NCBI GenBank assembly: GCA_965230375.1
Contig: CBDDKU010000006.1
Location: 124,001 to 188,000 of the forward strand
Direction of reading: 5' to 3'
DNA length: 64,000 nucleotides
Source of the DNA: CBDDKU01 sp965230375
GTDB lineage: Bacteria > Bacteroidota > Bacteroidia > Flavobacteriales_D > Cryomorphaceae
Part shown: one piece after another, positions 36,481 to 43,366 of the stretch
Layout of the letters: every line of letters begins with the position of its first letter
Numbering within the stretch: the first letter of the stretch is position 1
Notes under the pieces: model-generated
What the model saw: only the letters and a program-made list of their open reading frames with translations
Database searches by the model: none
What the model was told of the DNA's origin: nothing
Made by a program: the position numbers and the translations under genes

Positions 36481-37782
36481 TTAAAACGTGTTGAGGCTCT
36501 TTTCGATTCTTTCTTTCAGCTCTGGCTTCACTTGTGCTTGTTTCGCGAAGTCATGCCAAGAATGGACCACTGCGTTGATCTCATCTATAATTTTTTGGCC
36601 TTTCTTGATATTATTGGCTTTGGCAATCGTCATAAGATCTTCTGGAGTGATATTTAATCTTTTGCCATTCACACTCAGTGTTTGTCGGTTGACCCACTGA
36701 TTATTGGGGTCATAGGCAAAACATAAATCATAGGCAGGGGCTAGTCGCCAGTTTTCATCTTTTTTTAAGATAAAGGAGAAATTCTTGGTGTGGTCGTCGT
36801 AATTGGTGGCCAGCACGTTGAATACCATTCTGCGGAACATTTCCTCGGCTTCGGGATAAGTCAGTCTCAGTATGCGCATGGTTTGAAACACTTGTTCATA
36901 GCTGAAGCTCGTGAGTTCGTTGTAATTGTAGTGCTGGATTCCACAGAGGGTTTGAATATGATGTTTGACATTCTCTTCTCGGTCAAAGCGTTTGGTCATA
37001 AAGTGTGCCCTTCCATTTTCTTCCAGTAATTGGCATTCATTCATGTTTATTCCACAATCTTTTGCCATAAGGTGATAGGCATATTCCACTCGTCCCCAGC
37101 CCAGGCTATCTCCAAATTGCTCTCCGCTTACTCCGTCCAGTTTGATGAGCCAATGTTCAGAACCCCTCGGTACCTTTGCCTGACCCGATCGCACTTCATT
37201 TGTTTTCGGATTGTAGGCAATCACAGCTTTTGGTCTCGCTCCACCCGCAGAAGTTCCCACGGTCAATATATCCGACATGGCTTTTTCTTCGTCGGTGCTC
37301 AGGTTGGTCAAAAAGTCATTTCGCTCAGTTAAAATTTTGTGTGCGACTTCAATCAAATGATCCAATTCAAGGGCACGACTCTGAGAAGAAACTTGCTCAA
37401 GAACAGGTTCAAACTCCAAGGCTCCCATTCCACGTGAACCGATATACAACAATCGCTCAACGGGATTCATGCTTTGCTCAGCTCTTCCATGTTGTGCAAG
37501 CCACGTGTTAATCAGACGATTTCCATACCTATCGGGTAGGGAGTCGGCCAATAAACCGGGAAGCCCTTTGAAAGTATCTTCCGTTTCACCTCTGCCTTTC
37601 TTTAACTCGGGAAAACTGTAGATGCGGGATCCGTTCTTGATTGGCATTTTGATAGGGGATAGGTCCCAGCCTTTTTGCAGGAATTTAGGATCGAATTGAA
37701 ATTCGCCCAACTGCCGCTGCTCATCCCAGCGAATGGCACCTACAAATTGTCCCCAAATTTTTACTTCGGCTACATCTACCAT
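36481..37782 (-). CDS. hipA: HipA family serine/threonine kinase toxin
   Basis: The 433-residue protein has the HipA N-terminal subdomain (VWGQFVGAIRWD-like start) and the kinase core. LPGLLADSLPDRYGN lies near residue 79, and the catalytic pattern is YDDHTKNFSF with Asp329, Asp330 and Asn334, followed by APAYDLCFAYD near residue 350. HipA toxins phosphorylate a tRNA synthetase or another target and stop growth; the target here is not evident. It overlaps the antitoxin gene by 7 bp and is downstream of it in the same operon. Confidence 0.93.
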   Translation of the reverse strand: MVDVAEVKIWGQFVGAIRWDEQRQLGEFQFDPKFLQKGWDLSPIKMPIKNGSRIYSFPELKKGRGETEDTFKGLPGLLADSLPDRYGNRLINTWLAQHGRAEQSMNPVERLLYIGSRGMGALEFEPVLEQVSSQSRALELDHLIEVAHKILTERNDFLTNLSTDEEKAMSDILTVGTSAGGARPKAVIAYNPKTNEVRSGQAKVPRGSEHWLIKLDGVSGEQFGDSLGWGRVEYAYHLMAKDCGINMNECQLLEENGRAHFMTKRFDREENVKHHIQTLCGIQHYNYNELTSFSYEQVFQTMRILRLTYPEAEEMFRRMVFNVLATNYDDHTKNFSFILKKDENWRLAPAYDLCFAYDPNNQWVNRQTLSVNGKRLNITPEDLMTIAKANNIKKGQKIIDEINAVVHSWHDFAKQAQVKPELKERIEKSLNTF

Positions 37783-38129
37783 CCTAAATCGTCTTCATCC
37801 TTGTCTTCAACTCTTTTGGGAGAAGCTTGTTTTCGTTGTTTCCTGCGCAGCTTGGCATATTCCAGCGGACTCAATTCTTCTTTGATTTGGAATGCCTCCA
37901 ATACGTAGAGCAAATCCAAGACGCGCAGTATTTGAATCAGTGAGTCAATCCTGACTTTTTCGCCTCTCTCCAATAGACTCAATGTTGACCTGCTTACCCC
38001 CGCTGAGCTCGCGACATCACTCTGAGATAAGTTCTGGTTAAGCCTATGCCATTGAACGAATTTCCCAATAAGTTCAATTAAGGCTTTATCGGTCATTGAA
38101 CTGAGTTCTTTGTGTGAAAAGTCATTCAT
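37776..38129 (-). CDS. hipB: HipB-like XRE antitoxin and repressor
   Basis: The 117-residue protein has a helix-turn-helix of the XRE type (HRLNQNLSQSDVASSAGVSRSTLSLLERGEKV, split at residues 29-60) and a charged tail ending DKDEDDLGW. HipB proteins bind their HipA partner and repress the operon. It is the first gene, with the toxin overlapping by 7 bp. Two palindromic sites upstream (38193-38206 and 38242-38263) are candidate operators. Confidence 0.9.
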   Translation of the reverse strand: MNDFSHKELSSMTDKALIELIGKFVQWHRLNQNLSQSDVASSAGVSRSTLSLLERGEKVRIDSLIQILRVLDLLYVLEAFQIKEELSPLEYAKLRRKQRKQASPKRVEDKDEDDLGW

Positions 38130-38192
38130 AATGGTGTGATATATTAGTATATGCGTTATATCTCATTCAAATATAGGGAAATAAAAATCCTG

Positions 38193-38206
38193 TTCAAATA
38201 TTTGAA
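38193..38206. promoter_or_regulatory. Perfect palindrome upstream of hipB, candidate operator
   Basis: TTCAAATATTTGAA is a perfect 14-bp palindrome, 64 bp upstream of hipB. A half-site CATTCAAATAT lies at 38164-38174, between it and the gene. Confidence 0.5.
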
Positions 38207-38241
38207 TGGCTTTTCATTCAAAAGGGCTAGTAATATTTTTA

Positions 38242-38263
38242 AATGAATGGGATGTCATTCATT
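38242..38263. promoter_or_regulatory. Second inverted repeat upstream of hipB
   Basis: AATGAAT (38242-38248) and ATTCATT (38257-38263) form 7-bp inverted arms with an 8-bp spacer. The shared motif ATTCA links it to the 14-bp palindrome, as in multi-site hip operators. Confidence 0.4.
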
Positions 38264-38275
38264 ATGAGTGATAAT

Positions 38276-38358
38276 AATCATCGCCCTTGCAGCTAAAAGA
38301 GCTGTAAGGAGTATCGAAGAGAAAACTTAGATTTGAAAGACCGGCGCACTGTAAATGC
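38276..38358 (+). repeat. Cassette-type repeat, right-arm copy R2
   Basis: Matches the right half of the 38723 and 39331 copies: AATCATCG, GCAGCTAAAAGAGCTGT, then AAGGAGTATCGAAGAGAAAA and CTTAGATTT. It lies just upstream of the small gene at 38392. Confidence 0.75.
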
Positions 38359-38391
38359 TATGTGTTTGAAGTCATTTGTTCACCCTGGATT

Positions 38392-38661
38392 ATGAAAAAT
38401 ACAAGAGTCTTATTACTTTTTCTTTCGTGCTTTACATTTTTATCTCAGTTGTACATTTGCCTATCTTTCCATCAATTGATTAATGGAATTGAAGGAGTTG
38501 CTGTAATATATTTAATGTACGCCAAGTTGATTTTTTGTGCTATTTCATTTGTTGGAATAATAGTAAGTTTCATTGATTTTCTCAAAACTCGACCTCAAAA
38601 TAAGTTGACTCCGTTATCCATTCTATTCTGGATTCTGAGTCTCATATTGCTGCTGTTTTAA
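38392..38661 (+). CDS. Small membrane protein (orphan cassette gene)
   Basis: The 89-residue protein has three hydrophobic segments (about 5-25, 40-62, 74-89). I chose the ATG at 38392; a TTG ten codons earlier would hide the N-terminal helix. No family is recognised. It is preceded by repeat copy R2 and followed by the junction at 38723. Confidence 0.6.
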   Translation: MKNTRVLLLFLSCFTFLSQLYICLSFHQLINGIEGVAVIYLMYAKLIFCAISFVGIIVSFIDFLKTRPQNKLTPLSILFWILSLILLLF

Positions 38662-38722
38662 CATTTGTCACGATTAGATTCTTAAGCTATAAAAGTTTCC
38701 CAACTCAATAATAGTCATGGCA

Positions 38723-38900
38723 CCGCTCCTCAGCATTTACTTCCTTCGGTTGTGATACCGCTCCCCAGCATGTGCAATGCTGGGACAAGCTTCCGATAAA
38801 TTTTCCAAAGAACACCAATCATGGCTCCGGCAGCTAAAAGAGCTGTGAGGCGTATTAAAGAGAAAACTTAGATTTGGTGACACAGCCTTGCATATGCAGC
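38723..38900 (+). repeat. Cassette-type repeat junction J3 (left + right arms)
   Basis: A complete junction. The left arm has CCGCTCCTCAGCATTTACTT and TCGGTTGTGATACCGCTCCC, then the stem-loop CCCAGCAT..ATGCTGGG. The right arm follows with CAGCTAAAAGAGCTGTGAGG, AGAAAACTTAGATTTGGTG and a TTGCATATGCAGC end. From 38758 to 38900 it aligns over about 143 bp with the copy at 39331-39472, with few changes. Confidence 0.82.
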
Positions 38901-38922
38901 TAATCATGGAGAGAAAAACAAA

Positions 38923-39315
38923 ATGATATTTAGAGAATTTTACATGCTAGTCTTAATTTCATTCTTGGCAGTGCTTTTATCATCTTGCACTTCTCGATTG
39001 GATGAAAGCGTAGAAGGGAGGTATGTTAACCAAAATGACAAAACGATTTTACAACATATCGATATTAAGGAAAATGGCGAATACCAGTATTTCTATAAAA
39101 ATTTGACTAACGGAGAGGTAGTGTCACATGTTGGAATATGGAGCAGTAGAAAGGGAGAACGTTTTATTGAAGTTTCATTTGAAGATTGGATAGAGATAGG
39201 AGGGGAGGGCGACACCATTCAGTCGTACTCCCTTCTAGCAGTAAAACTTAAGGATGGAGAGTTGCACTTTAGCTATGATTTACCAAGCAAAAAGAATTTC
39301 AGGAAAATGAACTAA
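38923..39315 (+). CDS. Small lipoprotein (orphan cassette gene)
   Basis: The 130-residue lipoprotein has a signal (residues 8-22, lipobox LSSC) and a compact beta-rich domain (GRYVNQNDKTILQHIDIKENGEYQYFY, split near residues 32-58) like small lipocalin-type folds of Bacteroidota lipoproteins. No family is certain. It lies between two repeat junctions, so it has the cassette position. Confidence 0.65.
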   Translation: MIFREFYMLVLISFLAVLLSSCTSRLDESVEGRYVNQNDKTILQHIDIKENGEYQYFYKNLTNGEVVSHVGIWSSRKGERFIEVSFEDWIEIGGEGDTIQSYSLLAVKLKDGELHFSYDLPSKKNFRKMN

Positions 39316-39330
39316 ATCACTTGCAAAGCC

Positions 39331-39480
39331 CCGCTCCCCTGCATTTGCAATGCTGGGGCAAGCTTCCGCTAATTTTCCAAACAACACTAATCATCACCCG
39401 TGGAGCTAAAAGAGCTGTGAGGAGTATTGATGAGAAAACTTAGATTTGGTGCTGTGGTGTTGCAAATGCAGCGGAGCGGG
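39331..39480 (+). repeat. Cassette-type repeat junction J4 with terminal inverted repeats
   Basis: The ends 39330-39350 and 39460-39480 are inverted repeats that match at 20 of 21 positions (CCCGCTCCCCTGCATTTGCA against CCCGCTCCGCTGCATTTGCA, read from the other strand, plus one base). Inside lie the stem-loop CCCC.GCATT..AATGC.GGGG and GAGCTAAAAGAGCTGTGAGG. Only the second part of the long left arm seen in J3 is present. Confidence 0.82.
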
Positions 39481-39515
39481 TTTACTCGAACGAATACGAG
39501 TCTTGATAAAACAGA

Positions 39516-39989
39516 ATGATGAGAGAAATAGTATTTGTTATCGTGATAATGACTTTGTTGTCAGCGTGCAAGGATGGCGATAAAAGAAAATTCGAACAAC
39601 TCAGAACTCCCTTGAGAGAATTTGTTGAAAAAATAAATGTCAATTGGGCGAATGGACACATTCTTGAGAAACAGACTTATCCCTACATAATCATTCGGTA
39701 CAATGATATTTTTCAAAAGAATGCTCCTTTTTATGTAGATAGTAATGAGCTGCTCCTTATCGATGATTCTCTCCAAGACATTTTAATTGCATTGTATAAG
39801 GAAAGGGGTGTGAAATCGATTAGTTTTTATGAACTGAATACCATTGAATTTGTATTAGAAAGGGATGTATCTATGTTTAGAGATAAATCTACAGGGTTTT
39901 TGTTTTGTGAAAATGATTGCAACAATTACCGGGAGATACAAAAATTAGAATCAAATTGGTTTTCATTTGAAAGAAGCGTAAGCTACTAA
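39516..39989 (+). CDS. Small lipoprotein (orphan cassette gene)
   Basis: The 157-residue lipoprotein has a signal (residues 4-17, lipobox LLSAC) and a hydrophilic mature part with several aromatic and charged segments (NGHILEKQTYPYIIIRYND, FCENDCNNYREI). No family is recognised. It lies between junction J4 and left-arm copy L5 and ends in AT-rich sequence. Confidence 0.6.
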   Translation: MMREIVFVIVIMTLLSACKDGDKRKFEQLRTPLREFVEKINVNWANGHILEKQTYPYIIIRYNDIFQKNAPFYVDSNELLLIDDSLQDILIALYKERGVKSISFYELNTIEFVLERDVSMFRDKSTGFLFCENDCNNYREIQKLESNWFSFERSVSY

Positions 39990-40011
39990 ATACTCCGCTT
40001 CGCAGAACATG

Positions 40012-40075
40012 CCCCGCCACCCGGCATTTACTTGCTGGAGTTGTGATCTAGTTCGGATAAAATGTAATACTGGTT
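40012..40075 (+). repeat. Cassette-type repeat, left-arm copy L5
   Basis: GGCATTTACTT, GTTGTGAT, CGGATAAAATGTAATACTGG align to the left arm of J3 and L1. It is diverged and marks the end of the cassette-like region. Confidence 0.5.
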
Positions 40076-40082
40076 TGTATTC

Positions 40083-40145
40083 ATCCCGACGCTCGTTCCA
40101 CTCGGTCGGGATAAGTTCGACCAACCAAAAATCAGAGATTTTTGG
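40083..40145. repeat. Pair of hairpins, REP-like intergenic element
   Basis: First hairpin: ATCCCGAC (40083-40090) with GTCGGGAT (40105-40112). Second: CCAAAAATC (40125-40133) with GATTTTTGG (40137-40145), 3-base loop. The pair sits between the orphan cassette genes and the convergent secretion operon and could end transcription from both sides. Confidence 0.7.
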
Positions 40146-40268
40146 GGTCTCACTTACTTACCTATACAAAAAGTAATCTTCCCCATTAATATGGGCTCAA
40201 TCATTGTAGCCCAACAATGCAGTATGAATATTGAAACAACGAATGAAAATATTTGAAGAGAATAGTCG

Positions 40269-40796
40269 CTAAAACTTAAGATGATGAATAGAAACTGTGT
40301 TGGACTCTATCTGCTTCAGTTGAATGGAATCCTTGTTGGCACTCATCAACAAATATTCATGAGAAGCCTCTCCTTCAGTGAGGATAAGGTCTCGTCCATT
40401 CAAGTTTATGAGGGCTTTGGCGTGACCACCTGGAGTTTTCGCAATGTAACCTTTATACTGAATAGAATCTCTTGCTAATTCAGTCGGCTTTGTAGAAGTA
40501 TTCCTGCTATAAGTCTTGGTAATAGTCTTTTCTGGAGCCTGATGAACATGTGGTTGCTTCAATTTATGAAGCGGTTTCTCGTTCTTTTTAGTCGGTTGAA
40601 ATGGGTCATTTATAATACTAGGAAGTATAAAATCATTGGTTCTAACTTTTACAGATTTAGCCGAATCTATACTTGCAATCTCGTTTGTATCTTTTGGTGA
40701 CCAATGGAACCAACCAAAGTATTTTGCAGCGACCAGAATCCATATAAGAGCTGTAACCCCAACAATTACAGGCTTGAATTTTTCACTGACTCTCAT
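40269..40796 (-). CDS. PilP/GspC-like inner-membrane coupling protein
   Basis: The 175-residue protein has one N-terminal membrane helix (residues 8-28), a Pro/Lys-rich linker and a C-terminal beta domain (DSIQYKGYIAKTPGGHAKALINLNGRDLILTEGE, split at residues 110-145; then DSIQLKQIESNTVSIHHL). This layout matches the homology region of GspC or PilP, which link the inner-membrane platform to the secretin. It is the last gene of the minus-strand machine operon, with its start overlapping the upstream stop by 4 bp. Call based on layout and context. Confidence 0.65.
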   Translation of the reverse strand: MRVSEKFKPVIVGVTALIWILVAAKYFGWFHWSPKDTNEIASIDSAKSVKVRTNDFILPSIINDPFQPTKKNEKPLHKLKQPHVHQAPEKTITKTYSRNTSTKPTELARDSIQYKGYIAKTPGGHAKALINLNGRDLILTEGEASHEYLLMSANKDSIQLKQIESNTVSIHHLKF

Positions 40797-41779
40797 TCTA
40801 TTGAAGTGATTATTCTTGTGTTTGAATAAATACTGTCATTTCCAGCTGAATCAGATGATCTAATGCGCCAAAAAAAAGTGCCTGGCAAATCGAGACTCAA
40901 GTTTAAGGAGTCTATACTGGTCTGAATGGGAGTATTAAAAACGAGACCGTCAAAATCGACATTGACGCTTATTTCTAGATCGAAAAAACGATCTGTCTGA
41001 GTAGGTCCTATATCATCTTGAATTAACCACTTGAAGGTAGTTTCAGAACTCACGAGAACTTCGCTATTGGTTTGCGGACTAACTAATCCAGCTGATGGAG
41101 GCGGAGTTTGATCAATTTGAAAATTTCGATGTGTTTCATTTGATAGCGAAAAGTCATTTACGGCCTGGATACTCCATTGATATTCTCCTTCTGTAATGTT
41201 GAAAACAGAGAATTCATTCTCAGTCACAAGTTCTAAGGACTGAACAGTTGATGTGGTAATGTTATTCAATTCAAATCGATATTCAGTTGCATTTTCAACT
41301 TCTTCCCATGCAAACACAATTGAATCTGCGTTTGATGTCCAGCCAAGAACTGGTGTTGTCAAGACAGGGTTTATTCCTTCTAATGAAGATGTAGAATCCA
41401 CCCTAATTCGACCTAAAACATAAGGCGTAAAAGAATTGTAATTCTCTGCTCTCATTTTCCATTCAAAGTTTCCAGCACTGAGATTGATACTGGCAGAATT
41501 CCCATTGAAAGAAGAGTCTACAAGAATCTGTTCAGGAGTATCGAAGTTTGGTTTAGCAATTTGGATTTTATACCATTCACTTCCTTCAACTTCTTCCCAG
41601 AAGAAATTTATGGTCGTAGAACTCGAAACGAAGTCTGCCGGTGGTGTCAGGACTACCAAATCTTCGTCGCTTAAATCTTTTTCGATTATCTCGTCGCATG
41701 ACGACATAATTATCGAACCTAGACTAATTATTAGTAACGCACTGAATTGTGAATTCAAGCTCAACTTTTTGCTCATCAT
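40793..41779 (-). CDS. FnIII-like repeat lipoprotein in the secretion operon
   Basis: The 328-residue lipoprotein has a signal and lipobox MSSC near residue 27 and then three FnIII-like beta domains. Each has a strand such as INFFWEEVEGSEWYKIQIAK, IVFAWEEVENATEYRFELN and TTFKWLIQDDIGPTQTDRFF. The gene lies inside the machine operon between the PilO-like and PilP-like genes. Its ATG (41779; 41776 also possible) overlaps the upstream gene by 56 bp. The position suggests a pilot-like or surface part of the machine. No standard T2SS or T4P component has this build. Confidence 0.7.
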   Translation of the reverse strand: MMSKKLSLNSQFSALLIISLGSIIMSSCDEIIEKDLSDEDLVVLTPPADFVSSSTTINFFWEEVEGSEWYKIQIAKPNFDTPEQILVDSSFNGNSASINLSAGNFEWKMRAENYNSFTPYVLGRIRVDSTSSLEGINPVLTTPVLGWTSNADSIVFAWEEVENATEYRFELNNITTSTVQSLELVTENEFSVFNITEGEYQWSIQAVNDFSLSNETHRNFQIDQTPPPSAGLVSPQTNSEVLVSSETTFKWLIQDDIGPTQTDRFFDLEISVNVDFDGLVFNTPIQTSIDSLNLSLDLPGTFFWRIRSSDSAGNDSIYSNTRIITSIE

Positions 41780-42239
41780 TTTCAAATTTGGTAGATGTGA
41801 TAATTCCATTTTCCAGCTCTTTTTCTATGCAATCCAAGGAGCGAAGCAATTCAGAATAAGTTCCGCTCAAAATATATTTTGTTAGATAAACATTATAGGT
41901 TATTAATACTCTAGGCTCTTTTGTTTCAACAGCTTTCAACTCTAAGTCATTATAAGAAGAAATACATTGGTCAATTGTTTTTAAGAATTGCAACTGTAGA
42001 AAGTCTCTCTCTTTATTGGAAACGCCATACGCTAGTTCTCTTTGTTCGTATGCGTTCTTAAGATCTTTAAATTCGAGTGGGGAGTATATTTGTTTATAGA
42101 CTTCGCCTTGGGTTTGAGAATAAAGTTGGTAAGTGTCTATTGCCGGAATAATGAAACGTCTTGAAAGAAGTATTGCACACGGAAGTATTGCAAAGAGAAT
42201 CAAGTAATACTTTTTCTTATAAGTCAGACTCTTTTTCAT
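41724..42239 (-). CDS. PilO/GspM-like inner-membrane protein
   Basis: The 171-residue protein has a short basic tail, one membrane helix (residues 12-32), a coiled segment and a C-terminal domain with a ferredoxin-like pattern (PRVLITYNVYLTKYILSGTYSELLRSLDCIEKEL, split at residues 109-143). This fits PilO or GspM, which pairs with PilN or GspL. The start overlaps the upstream PilM/N-like stop by 4 bp (ATGA type). Sequence identity to known families is weak, so the call rests on size, topology and position. Confidence 0.6.
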   Translation of the reverse strand: MKKSLTYKKKYYLILFAILPCAILLSRRFIIPAIDTYQLYSQTQGEVYKQIYSPLEFKDLKNAYEQRELAYGVSNKERDFLQLQFLKTIDQCISSYNDLELKAVETKEPRVLITYNVYLTKYILSGTYSELLRSLDCIEKELENGIITSTKFENDEQKVELEFTIQCVTNN

Positions 42240-43363
42240 GTTGCAATTACCACTGAGAGCTTAAACTCTCCTCTATTATTTCTATCGCGATCGACAGATT
42301 CTAAATTTACTTCAGAAATGAATTCTAATTGACTTAGATGTTCAATAAATTGGTTGAGCGAACTCATATCAGAATGACTGCCTTGAATCAGAATCAACTC
42401 ACTTTGAAATTGTTTCTCAATTTTGAGCTCTTCTGACCTATTAGAAGATTCCTCTGGGCTCAAAATGAGACTATATAACCTGATTTTGTTTGGAACACTC
42501 TGGCTTATTTTGAAGGCTTGTTCTGACAAGAAAGGTGTATCATTTAGGTGAACTGCAGAGAATGCTTCATCAATTCTCCGAAGTTTATCTTTTAGCTCAG
42601 AAATTTCCTTTCGTTCTTGGAGGGTAAATGAAAGAACTGCTTCATTTTCCTCAATTGATTGAATAAAGAAATGTTTCGAAATCGTACTAACAAACCCAAG
42701 AAGCAGAATGGAAACAGCCATGACGAGTGCAGCTTTATTAAACATCGATTTGGATTCCTTTTCACTTCTACCTTCTGAAACAATTTTTGGAACATTATGG
42801 AGATACTCACACCTGAGACCCAGGAGATTCTTTAGGCAACCTGTGTATGCAAGCAATTCATAATGTGATAAGTTGCGACTTTCGAATGTCAAAATACTTT
42901 GGTTTGCCGATTGCTTTAAAACTTCTTGATGTAGTTTTTTTAGGGAAGATCCTAGCTCAATATTTCCGATTAGTTTTTGGCTAAAATTGAATTCAGTTAT
43001 AAAATCACTTACTATACTATCACGGATTAACGAAATGCGTTCAGTCCCATTTGTATCGTGTTTGATTGCTTGGAATTCTTCAATGTCAAAGCTTGGGAAG
43101 AGCTGATCAAATGACTGATTTAAAACATCTCTTTCAAGAACGTTAGCTCCGGTGAAAATTAAATCGACTTCTTCTGTTTTAACATTCGAAAAGTAATTTT
43201 TGAAACTTTCCATATCTGAAGCTGCGAAGACTCTTGAAATATGTGCTTCTCCTTTGACTTTATATAGCTCAACGTATGTGTATGAAGTTCGATCACCCTG
43301 ATCTATATAAACACACCCGAAATGTTTATATAACAACTGCCGTATGTGATGATCTAGTCTCAA
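42236..43363 (-). CDS. PilM/PilN- or GspL-like fusion protein
   Basis: The 375-residue protein has a cytoplasmic N-terminal region (1-205) with a degenerate actin-like pattern as in PilM or GspL, a membrane helix (about 208-232, AALVMAVSILLLGFVSTI), a coiled coil and a periplasmic ferredoxin-like C-terminal domain (about 295-375). It would join the cytoplasmic ATPase to the membrane platform. PilM and PilN are separate in most type IV pili but joined in GspL, so this points to T2SS ancestry. Position between the secretin and PilO-like genes supports it. Confidence 0.7.
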   Translation of the reverse strand: MRLDHHIRQLLYKHFGCVYIDQGDRTSYTYVELYKVKGEAHISRVFAASDMESFKNYFSNVKTEEVDLIFTGANVLERDVLNQSFDQLFPSFDIEEFQAIKHDTNGTERISLIRDSIVSDFITEFNFSQKLIGNIELGSSLKKLHQEVLKQSANQSILTFESRNLSHYELLAYTGCLKNLLGLRCEYLHNVPKIVSEGRSEKESKSMFNKAALVMAVSILLLGFVSTISKHFFIQSIEENEAVLSFTLQERKEISELKDKLRRIDEAFSAVHLNDTPFLSEQAFKISQSVPNKIRLYSLILSPEESSNRSEELKIEKQFQSELILIQGSHSDMSSLNQFIEHLSQLEFISEVNLESVDRDRNNRGEFKLSVVIAT

Positions 43364-43366
43364 GCC

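Noticed and set aside
36361..40075. Classical integron attC sites
   Set aside because: The repeat junctions lack the RYYYAAC/GTTRRRY core pair of known attC sites, and no integrase gene is in the window. The analogy is structural only.
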